From the NCBI GenBank assembly GCA_900540685.1, contig UQGS01000012.1:1-44842 (forward strand): DNA of 44,842 nucleotides, in the 5' to 3' direction. Source of the stretch: an uncultured Catenibacterium sp. (GTDB lineage: Bacteria > Bacillota_I > Bacilli_A > Erysipelotrichales > Coprobacillaceae). Under the pieces are notes generated by a model. That model did no database searches. It saw nothing but the letters and a program-made list of their open reading frames with translations, and had not been told where the DNA came from. The translations under genes and the position numbers were made by a program. Numbering within the stretch: the first letter of the stretch is position 1; every line of letters begins with the position of its first letter. This document shows positions 16,233 to 25,329 of this stretch, piece by piece.

Positions 16233-19200
16233 ATGACAAAATATAATACAATAAACAGAAAGAAAATCATGTTTATTTTTGGTATGGCTTTAATAATAGC
16301 AACGACATTCTTCTACATCAATCATGCAAGAATGGATGATTTTACATCATTGATTACGGATACAACTATACAGTATCAAGAAGAAGGTGCTATGAAAGAT
16401 TATACATCTGATGTAGAACTTAAAGACAATACGCCTCTTTCTATTTCTATTAAAGCGACTGTTCCTCAAGGAACGCTTGCTTCAACAGAAGATAATGAAG
16501 AAACAGCCGTAAAGAATAACACATTGACCTATAGCTTACCAGAACAATTACAGATAGAGGATAATCAATCGAATAAGATCTATCTAGAAGATGATCTTGT
16601 TAATTCTATTGGCAGCTATGAGATTAAAAACAATGTATTGACTATGAACTTTGATGAAGAACATATCAATACGAATGCAGAAAACGAATTAAAGATTGCA
16701 TTGGTATTGGATACAGATTCATCTCATGTTACATATGATGCAAATGGTACATCAACAATCTCATTTAATAAGAAGACAATTGAATTAAATAAATATATAG
16801 AACAGCCTCAAGAAAAATCAGTAGTACAACAAATAGATGAACAGATTGTAGAACCTGTAAGAAGCAGTCTTCTTACAAAGAATAAAACAGTATTTAATGT
16901 ACAGACACCTTCAGCAATCGCTGAAGATACACCTACTCCACAAGCTGGAAATAGTACAGATTTTGGAGAATATATTACATCTGCTGAAGTCAGCAAGATA
17001 GAAAATGGCCAATGGGTTAAAGCTAAAGAATTTGAAGATGGCGACGAGGTCATGGTAGATATTGATTATAGATTACCGGCAGGAGTCGTTGATAGTGATA
17101 CAAAGACAATTACTTATGATCTTCCAGAAGCGATTAATCTAACTGATGAAGAAGAAGGTATTGTATATGCATCAAATGGCTTGGCAGTAGGTACATATCA
17201 TATTACGAAAGATGGTAAAATCACAATTCATTTTAATGATGAATTTGCGACTGGTGAACCATTCTCAGGTTATATTACATTCCATGGTACTTTATCTGCA
17301 GAAGATGCAGGAGAAGGTGGAAAAGTAGTATTTGGCGGTGATGGAGGAGAAATCATTATTAATCCTAGTATGGAACAATATGATCTCGCTATGTCTAAGA
17401 AGGCAACACTTAATAGTGATGGCACTGTTAGTTATACTATTAAAGCAAGTACTAAAAATGGTACTGAAGGAACTGTCAAGATTGAAGATAAGTTTGCGAG
17501 TTGGGATAGTGCCACTGCAACTTATGATAAAGACAGCTTTACAGTAACAAAGGTTGATAACAATGGGAATAAGACAAAAGTAGAGGCTACACCAGATATT
17601 AAGGGTGACTCATTTACAATTGATAATCTTCCTAAACTTGAAGCAGGAGAAAGCTATGAAATCACTTATAAAGCAACAGCAACTCCTGATAATGTGGATG
17701 GGTCTGGATCACTTGCAAATAGTGCAAAAGGTACGAGTGGTGAAACATCAAAAGAAACATCTACTACAATTCAAATTTCTAATTCAATGATTTATAAGCA
17801 TGGTGGTTATGATCAAAAGACAGATAAGATGAATTGGACAATTACTATTAATCCTGATAAGAAGGATATAAGTGGTTATGTATTAAAGGATACAATTGAT
17901 AATGGTTTAACTATTCCTACTCCTTTGACAGTAAAGAAGAGTGATGGCACTACATTTGAAATCACATCATTACCTTATACATTCCCTGATGGTTCAAATG
18001 ATACATATACAATTGAATATCAAACAGATGCACCAGATGATAATGTGACTGTAAAGAATAAGAGTACTATAGAAAAAGATGGTAAAACTTATGAAAGCAG
18101 TGCGGATGTTGGTGTAAAGCATAGAGACTGGGGTCTTACAAAGACTGCATCAAGTCAATCAGTTTCTGACGATGGTACTTTAACTAATCAATGGCAGGCT
18201 TATGTGACATTACCTGATAAGGAAATTACATCTATTACATATTCAGATGTCATTAAGAATGGAACATCTGTAGATGATAAAGATTTTAATGGTGAACATT
18301 ATGCGATTCTTTCTAACTTAAGACAGGAAATCTTAGCTAATATTCAATTGAAAGATAAAGATGGAAACCTTATTTCTAATAGTGATCTTAATATTACTAT
18401 GAAATTCTACTCAGATGAAAATAAGACAAAAGAAGTGTCTGCAGATGATGCGCATGTAAAATCATTTGTAGTGACTGTAAAGAAGAATGACAACAGTGCA
18501 TTTATTGGTCAGTCTTTACTTATTTCTTCATATCATACAATTGCGGATTTAAAGGATGTTAAAGAAGGAAACAATTACCATTATGTTAATAAGGGTATTG
18601 TGAATGATAAAGAATCTGAAGCGAGTGTTCATTATACTAAGCCTAAGAAGCTAGTGAAACAGGGCTATGGCCAGTTAAATGGTAGTAGTTATGATAAATA
18701 TACAGCGGGTAGAGTAAATACGAATTATATAAGTCGTAATGGAAAACTTTACTACAGAATTATATTTACACCAGATTCTAATGATGATATCAGCTTTACT
18801 GATACATTGCCTAAAGGTACAAAACTTGTAGAAACTGAGTTACGTTCTGATTATAAGGATAGTCCACGTAAGGATAATCCAGCAGATCGTAGTTCACCAG
18901 AAGCTGTTTACTATTTCAGTGATTACTGGGAACAGTATTGTGATGGTAAAGAAGATTTAACTGACATTAGTAAATATTTTAACTACACATATAATGAAGA
19001 AACAAATAAAATTACTTTCACATTCAAGCCAGGTTACAACAAAGCAGATGGTGACTGGAATTCAGGAAAGAGAGATCATCCTAATGATCCAATCGCAATC
19101 TATTATGCAGTAGATATCACAAATGATGAGTTCTGGAATGATCTAAAGAATGAATCTAAGGAATATTCAAACCTATTAGAATATGAAGGTAGAGAGCAGA

Positions 19201-20843
19201 AACAAGAGACAAAAGTAGAACGTGAAACTCAGGTTGTCACTAAATCAGCTGAACAAATCAATAATACAACAAAAGTAGAATATACAGTCAACATTAATCC
19301 GGCTGGAAAGGACCTTGATCCAAATTCAGATAAGATTGTATTAAAGGATGAACTTGAATTGGATAATCAATATTCAGCTTATATTGATGCGTCTAGCTTG
19401 AAGCTCTATGAATATGATTCAGCTAAAGAAAACAATATAGGTAAAGTCATTGACAGCAGTAGATATCAGGTTCAAGTAGATAAAAATCAATTTACTATTA
19501 CACTACCTGATGAACTCGCATGTGTACTTGTTTATCAATATGATTTTGATGTTGGTAATGCAGTAACGCCTAGAATAAGAAACGAAGTTGTATTACAAGG
19601 TGAATTCAGTTCTGATGTTGATACAGCTATCGATACAACACATTCTGAAGCAGGGGTTGTAAGAGGTAAGATGTCTATCTTTAAGGTAGATGGTAAAGAT
19701 TACTCTATGACTCTTCCAGGTGCTACATTCAAATTATATGTATTTAATCCAGAAACAAGTCAATGGGATGTTAAAAAGGATAAAAATGGAAATTCAGAAG
19801 AATTTGTCACAAATGAAGATGGTGAAATTGATTTTGCTGGAACAAATAAAGACAAATTCCTATCAGCTTTTAATCTTTATAAGGTTGTAGAAACTAAAGC
19901 ACCTGATGGATATGAATTAAATGATACACCATATTATTTCTCTATATATCAGGCAGATCAACATAAAACAAAACAGGATGCCATTGATGAAATGAATCAA
20001 AAAGGCATTTTTACTAAATCAGGCATTAATTCCAGTGATGTATGGTTTGTGCCTAATAATAAAGAAGTTTCATTATATGTACCAAATGACTCTAACAGCA
20101 TTTATGTAAAGAAGGTATGGGTTGATTCTGAAAACAAACAGATCACTAATCATCCTGATTCTATTAATGTGAAATTGATTCAGAATATTAAGCAACCAAC
20201 TGGAGTAAACGTCAAAGCTAAGATATATACTTTGGATTGGGAAGGTAAAGAAAATATTGTAGAGAATCAGACACTTATTGTAAGGAGGGGTGGTACTTTA
20301 AAGATTACTTTACCTGTTCAATGTAAACCAGGTAATGAATCTCAAAATGTAACGGTTGAAGGAGCTACTAATTATACTCTTTCTAATAATAATCAGTATT
20401 GGGGTAGTGTCGTACTTACAGTCAAAAACATTGATTCAGATACTAATTTAAGTATTAAGTTAGAAGGACGCAATGGAAATGCAGAGTATGACTACGATAA
20501 GGATTATGAGACAAGCACGAATGTCCATGAGACAGTCACATTAAATGAATCCAATAACTGGAGTTATACATGGAAAGAATTACCAAAGACAGTTGATGGT
20601 AATGATTGCGTTTATACACTTGAAGAAGAAGTCCCTTCAGGATACCAGGTATTATATACAAATAATGATGGTATTCTTGCAGGTAATATAACAGTAACTA
20701 ACAAGAAGTTAGATAGCACTGAACTTCCAGATACTGGAGGATTAGGAACTTTTGGTTATTACGCAATAGGAGCTCTATTTATAACAACGACTCTATTTGC
20801 CATTATAGCAATCAATAAAAAGAAGGGGGCCTATGGAAAGTAA
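16233..20843 (+). CDS. Giant LPXTG pilus adhesin (probable tip pilin)
   Basis: 1536 residues. An N-terminal hydrophobic helix (IMFIFGMALIIATTFFYI) serves as signal peptide. Several Ig-like adhesion domains follow, recognisable by repeated MSKKATLNSDGTVSYTIKAS, MIYKHGGYDQKTDKMNWTIT and GLTKTASSQSVSDDGTLTNQW openings, each a Lys-bearing strand typical of isopeptide-stabilised adhesin modules. Near 1130-1230 is a SpaA-type domain with E-box LYKVVETKAPDGYE, then a Cna-B domain (IYVKKVWVDSENKQITNHPDSINVKL) interrupted by about 115 residues before it resumes at HETVTLNESNNWSYTWKELPK. The tail is ELPDTGG (LPDTG 1498-1502), a helix and KKK. AAAGGGGAAATC precedes the start. Being largest and first among the pilins suggests the tip subunit. 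No VWA domain is seen. Confidence 0.9.
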   Translation: MTKYNTINRKKIMFIFGMALIIATTFFYINHARMDDFTSLITDTTIQYQEEGAMKDYTSDVELKDNTPLSISIKATVPQGTLASTEDNEETAVKNNTLTYSLPEQLQIEDNQSNKIYLEDDLVNSIGSYEIKNNVLTMNFDEEHINTNAENELKIALVLDTDSSHVTYDANGTSTISFNKKTIELNKYIEQPQEKSVVQQIDEQIVEPVRSSLLTKNKTVFNVQTPSAIAEDTPTPQAGNSTDFGEYITSAEVSKIENGQWVKAKEFEDGDEVMVDIDYRLPAGVVDSDTKTITYDLPEAINLTDEEEGIVYASNGLAVGTYHITKDGKITIHFNDEFATGEPFSGYITFHGTLSAEDAGEGGKVVFGGDGGEIIINPSMEQYDLAMSKKATLNSDGTVSYTIKASTKNGTEGTVKIEDKFASWDSATATYDKDSFTVTKVDNNGNKTKVEATPDIKGDSFTIDNLPKLEAGESYEITYKATATPDNVDGSGSLANSAKGTSGETSKETSTTIQISNSMIYKHGGYDQKTDKMNWTITINPDKKDISGYVLKDTIDNGLTIPTPLTVKKSDGTTFEITSLPYTFPDGSNDTYTIEYQTDAPDDNVTVKNKSTIEKDGKTYESSADVGVKHRDWGLTKTASSQSVSDDGTLTNQWQAYVTLPDKEITSITYSDVIKNGTSVDDKDFNGEHYAILSNLRQEILANIQLKDKDGNLISNSDLNITMKFYSDENKTKEVSADDAHVKSFVVTVKKNDNSAFIGQSLLISSYHTIADLKDVKEGNNYHYVNKGIVNDKESEASVHYTKPKKLVKQGYGQLNGSSYDKYTAGRVNTNYISRNGKLYYRIIFTPDSNDDISFTDTLPKGTKLVETELRSDYKDSPRKDNPADRSSPEAVYYFSDYWEQYCDGKEDLTDISKYFNYTYNEETNKITFTFKPGYNKADGDWNSGKRDHPNDPIAIYYAVDITNDEFWNDLKNESKEYSNLLEYEGREQKQETKVERETQVVTKSAEQINNTTKVEYTVNINPAGKDLDPNSDKIVLKDELELDNQYSAYIDASSLKLYEYDSAKENNIGKVIDSSRYQVQVDKNQFTITLPDELACVLVYQYDFDVGNAVTPRIRNEVVLQGEFSSDVDTAIDTTHSEAGVVRGKMSIFKVDGKDYSMTLPGATFKLYVFNPETSQWDVKKDKNGNSEEFVTNEDGEIDFAGTNKDKFLSAFNLYKVVETKAPDGYELNDTPYYFSIYQADQHKTKQDAIDEMNQKGIFTKSGINSSDVWFVPNNKEVSLYVPNDSNSIYVKKVWVDSENKQITNHPDSINVKLIQNIKQPTGVNVKAKIYTLDWEGKENIVENQTLIVRRGGTLKITLPVQCKPGNESQNVTVEGATNYTLSNNNQYWGSVVLTVKNIDSDTNLSIKLEGRNGNAEYDYDKDYETSTNVHETVTLNESNNWSYTWKELPKTVDGNDCVYTLEEEVPSGYQVLYTNNDGILAGNITVTNKKLDSTELPDTGGLGTFGYYAIGALFITTTLFAIIAINKKKGAYGK

Positions 20844-20922
20844 TATATATGCAAACAAAAAATTTATTAAAGGAAGGTATTTTATGAATTGACGGGGATC
20901 ATATAAAAGGAGGAAAAACGAT

Positions 20923-22410
20923 ATGAAACTGTTTAAGAAAATCGCAGGTTTTATACTTGCGTTCGCAATGATATTAGCCATTGCGATGCCATCAGTAGTT
21001 ATGGCAGAAGGTAATGGTTCTATTACTATTACCGGTGCTAAATCTGGTCATACTTTTGAAGCATACCAGATTTTCGCAGGTGATTTATCAGAAGACGGCA
21101 AGTCACCATCTAATATCACTTGGGGTAGTGATGTGACTGAAGCAGGTAAGACAAAATTTGGTGATGCTCAGGACAAGGCTGGGAGCTTAGAGGGTAATAG
21201 ACCTGCTGCGGTAACTTTTGCAAATGAAGTATCTAATTATTTAGCTAAACCATCTGGTACAAGTGTAGAAGATGGTGAAAACTATAAGATTAAAGATTTG
21301 ACACCAGGTTATTATTTAGTAAAGGATAAAGATGATTCAGTATCTGGACAGGATTCTTATACTAAATTTATTTTAGAAGTTGTAGGCAATGATGTATCTG
21401 CACAAGTAAAATCAAGTGTTCCTACTTCAGAAAAGAAAGTAAAGGATACAAATGATACTACAGGTGAAACAACAGGTTGGCAGGATTCTGCAGACTATGA
21501 TATTGGAGATGAAGTTCCATTCCAGTTAACAGGTCATGTGGCGACTGATTATAACCAGTATAAGAGTGCTTATCAGTTAGTCTTCCATGATACTTTATCA
21601 GATGGTTTGACAGTTGACAGAGATTCATTTAAAGTTTATAAAAATGGTAGTGATAATGCACTTGATGCAGATAAATATGAAGTGAATATTACAGATGATC
21701 AGCATTTTACTGTAACTATTAAAGATGTAAAAAGCTTAGGTACTGATGTATCAAAAGTAAGAGTTGAATATACAGCTAAATTAAATGACAAAGCAGCCAT
21801 TGGTTCTGCAGGTAATCCAAATACAATGTATATGGAATTCTCTAACAACCCAAATAGTACTCAGGGTGGATCTAAAGGTCAGACACCAAAAGATAAAGTA
21901 ATCGTATTTACTTATAAGACAGTAATTAATAAGATAAATTCTAGTCATCAGTCTTTAAAAGGTGCAGCATTCAAATTAGAAAAAGTACTTAAAAATGGCT
22001 CAAAGAAAACAGTAAAAGAATACACAATTACAGATAGTGAAGAAGATCGTAATAGAACATCTTTTGAATTCACAGGTTTAGATGATGGTGAATATATTCT
22101 TACAGAAACAGAAACTCCAGATGGATATAACACAATGCATCCAATAACATTCTCTATTACTGCATCTCATGATACAGATTCTGCTGATCCAAAGTTAAAT
22201 GGTTTAAATGGTAATCTAGTTGATGGTCAAATTATATTTACTGCCGACAAAGATGAAGGTACATTAACTGCAGATGTAGTAAACTACAAAGGTTCTGAAC
22301 TTCCAAATACTGGTGGTATGGGTACTACAATTCTATATGTTGCAGGTGCAGTTATGATTCTTGCTGCAGGTGCATTCTTAGTAATGCAGAAAAAAGCTGA
22401 AGATAAATAA
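20923..22410 (+). CDS. Major pilin (backbone) with LPNTG sorting signal
   Basis: 495 residues, the size of Gram-positive backbone pilins. The signal peptide ends near residue 28 (VVMA). Domain 1 runs to about 165; then SSVPTSEKKVKDTND (Lys171/172 region, probable pilin-linking or isopeptide lysine) opens a D2 domain with GWQDSADYDIGDEVPFQLT and SNNPN, whose Asn is the usual isopeptide partner. A SpaA-like domain carries KLEK and the E-box YILTETETPDGY (391-402, Glu395). It ends with LPNTGG (460-465), a helix and KK. AAAGGAGG precedes the start. It lies between the adhesin and its class C sortase, which should cross-link copies through the lysine and LPNTG threonine. Confidence 0.95.
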   Translation: MKLFKKIAGFILAFAMILAIAMPSVVMAEGNGSITITGAKSGHTFEAYQIFAGDLSEDGKSPSNITWGSDVTEAGKTKFGDAQDKAGSLEGNRPAAVTFANEVSNYLAKPSGTSVEDGENYKIKDLTPGYYLVKDKDDSVSGQDSYTKFILEVVGNDVSAQVKSSVPTSEKKVKDTNDTTGETTGWQDSADYDIGDEVPFQLTGHVATDYNQYKSAYQLVFHDTLSDGLTVDRDSFKVYKNGSDNALDADKYEVNITDDQHFTVTIKDVKSLGTDVSKVRVEYTAKLNDKAAIGSAGNPNTMYMEFSNNPNSTQGGSKGQTPKDKVIVFTYKTVINKINSSHQSLKGAAFKLEKVLKNGSKKTVKEYTITDSEEDRNRTSFEFTGLDDGEYILTETETPDGYNTMHPITFSITASHDTDSADPKLNGLNGNLVDGQIIFTADKDEGTLTADVVNYKGSELPNTGGMGTTILYVAGAVMILAAGAFLVMQKKAEDK

Positions 22411-22435
22411 AATAGAATAAGAGGAGTGTTCTATA

Positions 22436-23239
22436 ATGAAAAAGAAAATCATAAACGTAATTATAGCGCTACTATTCGTTATAGGACTCTCCCTAGTTAT
22501 TTATCCAAGCTTTAGTAATTGTTGGAATCAAAGACATCAGACAAGGGCGATAGCTGGTTATGAAGAAAAGGTGGAAGACCTCACAGAAAAACAGTATGAA
22601 AAGCTCTGGAATGATGCGACTTTGTACAATACAAATTTAAAGCACACTATGTATGCTTTAAATGATCAAGAAAAGGCGATATACAATAATACTTTAGATG
22701 TTACTGGTACAGGAATGATGGGTTATGTAGAAATCCCTAAGATTAATGTATCGCTTCCTATTTATCATGGAACAGATGCTGAAATCTTACAGATTGCGAT
22801 AGGACATATTCCAGGTACATCCTTACCAGTAGGTGGAGAAAGTACGCATTGTGTCATATCTGGACATAGAGGATTACCTAGTGCCGAGCTTTTCACTGAT
22901 ATAGATCAGTTAAAGACAGGTGATACCTTCATGCTTCAGATATTGGATCAAACTCTTTATTATGAGGTAGATCAAATAAAAACAGTCCTTCCTACAGAAA
23001 AAGATGATTTAAAAATAGTAGAAGGACAGGATTATTGTACGCTTATGACTTGTACACCTTATGGAGTCAATACCCATAGATTACTTGTCAGAGGACATCG
23101 TATTAATAAGACAAATCTTAGAATTAGAAGAGATTTAGTAAAAACAGATCCAGTGATTCTAGATATATTCTGGATAGTTCTCGCAATTATTATTGCGTTT
23201 ATCTGGTATCTGACATCTAAAAAACATAGAGAAAGGTGA
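22436..23239 (+). CDS. srtC: Class C (pilin-polymerising) sortase
   Basis: 267 residues. An N-terminal membrane helix, the GYVEIPKINVSLPIYHGT entry strand, HCVISGHRG (His144) and TLMTCTPYGVNTHRLLVRG (catalytic Cys206, Arg215) define a sortase. The C-terminal second membrane helix (ILDIFWIVLAIIIAFIWYL) and the TCTPYGVNTHRL signature place it in class C, the pilus sortases. A typical DPF/DPW lid motif is not evident; the corresponding stretch reads LWNDATLYN. AGAGGAG precedes the start. It follows the backbone pilin by 25 bases and its stop overlaps the next pilin's ATG, so it is in one operon with its substrates. Confidence 0.95.
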   Translation: MKKKIINVIIALLFVIGLSLVIYPSFSNCWNQRHQTRAIAGYEEKVEDLTEKQYEKLWNDATLYNTNLKHTMYALNDQEKAIYNNTLDVTGTGMMGYVEIPKINVSLPIYHGTDAEILQIAIGHIPGTSLPVGGESTHCVISGHRGLPSAELFTDIDQLKTGDTFMLQILDQTLYYEVDQIKTVLPTEKDDLKIVEGQDYCTLMTCTPYGVNTHRLLVRGHRINKTNLRIRRDLVKTDPVILDIFWIVLAIIIAFIWYLTSKKHRER

Positions 23240-24138
23240 TGACAGCAATTATTATGGGAAATAGATTAAAGAAGCTTATATTATGCATGACAGTTGTGTT
23301 ATCCGTTGCTGTATTCAATTTATTCCAGGTAACTGCTGTTGATGTCAATAAGAAATGCTCGTTGACACTAAATCAATGTTTATCAGGATTGAATGTTCAT
23401 TTATATCGTGTAGCGAGTATCACAGAAACTGGCAGTTATCAATACACCGAAGAATTTAAGGATGCAGAAAATACAACTGTTGATTTAAATAAGCTTGAAA
23501 GTAGTGAAGACCTAAAAAATGCAGCTATCACATTAAAGGGATATACCGCAAATGTGGATGGTTTGACTAAACAGGCTTCATCTTCACAACTCTGTTATAC
23601 TAATCTTCAAACGGGTCTTTATCTTATTATTGCGGATAATTTAGAAAAAGATAATACGACTTATACTTATTTACCATATCTCATTTCTTTGCCGCAAAAG
23701 ACAAATTATGATGTATCCATTGACTTTATTAAATATTCAAAAAATCCCTCTCATGAATATAAAATTGTCAAACATTGGATGGATAAAGGATTAACACATC
23801 CAGATAAAATAGAAGTGGAACTTTATGAAGGTTCTACGCTTGTAAAAACAATTACATTAGATGCTGCAAATAATTATGCCTATTCATGGAAAACTGAAAA
23901 AGCAATGAATTACAGTATCAAGGAGAAAAGTGTAAAAGGGTATAAAGGTATTGTTTCTTCTAACAGTAATGAAACTAAGACAGAATATATTATTACTAAT
24001 ACAAGTGTTGATACACCGGGTACTCATGTAAAAACAGGTGATAACACAAATATCAATCATTGGATCACTTGTATGGCTATTGCAGGTTTGATCCTTATTG
24101 TATTAGGTACAATATTTAGACGTAAAAAGATTAGTTAA
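23236..24138 (+). CDS. Small pilin (probable base subunit) with divergent VKTGD anchor
   Basis: 300 residues; ATG overlaps the sortase stop, so translation is coupled (a start at 23239 or 23254 is also possible). A signal peptide ends near FQVTAVD. An N-terminal pilin domain (CSLTLNQCLSGLNVHLYRVAS to YLPYLISLP) precedes a Cna-B domain (YKIVKHWMDKGLTHPDKIEVELYEG to YAYSWKTE). The tail is HVKTGDNTN, a hydrophobic helix and RRKK. The sorting motif differs from the LPxTGG of the other two pilins and matches the non-pilus wall proteins of this window. That fits a base pilin that links the finished pilus to the wall through a separate housekeeping sortase. A terminator follows. Confidence 0.85.
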   Translation: MMTAIIMGNRLKKLILCMTVVLSVAVFNLFQVTAVDVNKKCSLTLNQCLSGLNVHLYRVASITETGSYQYTEEFKDAENTTVDLNKLESSEDLKNAAITLKGYTANVDGLTKQASSSQLCYTNLQTGLYLIIADNLEKDNTTYTYLPYLISLPQKTNYDVSIDFIKYSKNPSHEYKIVKHWMDKGLTHPDKIEVELYEGSTLVKTITLDAANNYAYSWKTEKAMNYSIKEKSVKGYKGIVSSNSNETKTEYIITNTSVDTPGTHVKTGDNTNINHWITCMAIAGLILIVLGTIFRRKKIS

Positions 24139-24144
24139 TTGAAA

Positions 24145-24179
24145 AGACACTAGGATGCATTTCCCTAGTGTCTATTTTT
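24145..24179 (+). terminator. Pilus operon terminator, probably bidirectional
   Basis: AGACACTAGG pairs with CCTAGTGTCT (10 bp), then ATTTTTA. It lies between converging genes; A-rich sequence on the other side could serve the - strand gene less well. Confidence 0.8.
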
Positions 24180-25152
24180 AGTTCTGCTGGAAGAATACTT
24201 CTTCATCTATCATTGGATAACAAGTTAAGTCTTTATTATCTAGATTAACTTTATGCATATCCACAGCTTTAATCGTATGACCATGATAAGTAGAGTAATA
24301 GTAAATACCCTTATTTAAATTACAGCATGAAGTATAAATAGTATATTCATATTTACCTTCTGATACTTCACATAATCCTTTCTGCTGTTCTACTGAACCA
24401 AGAATATGGAAGAACTGACTGACATTTTCCTGTTCATTAAGTCCTTTAGATGCATTCATATTAGTAAATGCCACACGGACAAATCGAGATGCTGATGATA
24501 AATCACCAGGCAATCCTAAAGCACCCATACCTCTACTATAAGTAGATAAGTTTACATCTTTAGAGAATGTATTTTCAGGCTGTTTAGTAGAAAGATACAT
24601 ATAATTATTTAAATTAAACATCTGTTTATCAAAAGGTGGATTATTAGTGAGTACACCTACTTGATTATCATAGATATGTACCCCATCCTTCATGATTTCT
24701 ACAGTAATAGTCTTGTTTGAGTCACTGATCATATAATGAAGTGAAGCAGGTGGGAATGATGCACTAAAAGGTGTATCACATAAATTCATTTCATTAATAA
24801 GATGAATGGCTTCTTCAACAGTGTCGCATTGACATAAGATCCAAGGAATAAACTCAAATGAACATACATTTGTCTCATTCTCTACTACAGGATTAAAATA
24901 GGCATTTCCTACAAAGTTAAGTCCAGCCATCCCTAATCCTTTTTCATTCATTGCATCATAATATAATGGATATCCATCACTTACATGAGCCATGCCTATA
25001 AGAGCATATTTATAAGATGGTTCATCTGTATATCTAAAACCATACTCAAAATTTCTAGGTGTCACAACAATCTGTTCACCATAAGAAAACTCATAATCAA
25101 GATTTCTTCCAAAATAACAATCCTTATCTTTAAAACATGCAGCAGTACACAT
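24178..25152 (-). CDS. bsh: Bile salt hydrolase (choloylglycine hydrolase family)
   Basis: 324 residues. Hydrolyses the amide bond of glycine- or taurine-conjugated bile acids. I start at the ATG at 25152 (MCTAA) rather than the upstream GTG, because the Ntn-hydrolase nucleophile must be Cys2, exposed by Met removal, and AGGGGG lies at the right distance. Key residues are visible: Cys2, Arg16 and Asp19 in FGRNLDYEFSYGE, Asn79 in GMAGLNFVGN, VLTNNPPF (Asn170/171), and YSRGMGALGLPGDLSSASRFVR with the conserved Arg. The GLNF and NNPxF contexts match bile salt hydrolases better than penicillin V acylases. No signal peptide, so cytosolic. Own promoter; divergent from the CobW-like gene. Confidence 0.9.
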   Translation of the reverse strand: MCTAACFKDKDCYFGRNLDYEFSYGEQIVVTPRNFEYGFRYTDEPSYKYALIGMAHVSDGYPLYYDAMNEKGLGMAGLNFVGNAYFNPVVENETNVCSFEFIPWILCQCDTVEEAIHLINEMNLCDTPFSASFPPASLHYMISDSNKTITVEIMKDGVHIYDNQVGVLTNNPPFDKQMFNLNNYMYLSTKQPENTFSKDVNLSTYSRGMGALGLPGDLSSASRFVRVAFTNMNASKGLNEQENVSQFFHILGSVEQQKGLCEVSEGKYEYTIYTSCCNLNKGIYYYSTYHGHTIKAVDMHKVNLDNKDLTCYPMIDEEVFFQQN

Positions 25153-25176
25153 ATTCACTGCCCCCTTTCAATTAGA

Positions 25177-25205
25177 ATCCTAGCACAAACATATAGGCAT
25201 GTTAA
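25177..25205 (-). promoter_or_regulatory. Promoter of the bile salt hydrolase gene
   Basis: On the - strand TTAACA (25205-25200) and TAGGAT (25182-25177) are spaced 17 bp, about 25 bases before the start codon. Confidence 0.55.
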
Positions 25206-25282
25206 GTCCATAGTTTGACATAATTTACACATAGTTTCCTTCGAGTATTCTATGTCTCTTATATGTCGCTAATGTGAACTGT

Positions 25283-25310
25283 TTGACAAAACATGATATC
25301 AATTTATAAT
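25283..25310 (+). promoter_or_regulatory. Promoter of the CobW-like gene
   Basis: TTGACA (25283-25288) and TATAAT (25305-25310), 16-bp spacing, both boxes perfect. Confidence 0.85.
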
Positions 25311-25329
25311 AAAAAACAAGAGGTGGATT

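Noticed and set aside
20884..20892. ATG AAT TGA with a good SD (AAAGGAAGG) before the backbone pilin gene
   Set aside because: A two-codon frame is more likely a leftover duplicate start region than a functional gene, although ribosomes might pause there.
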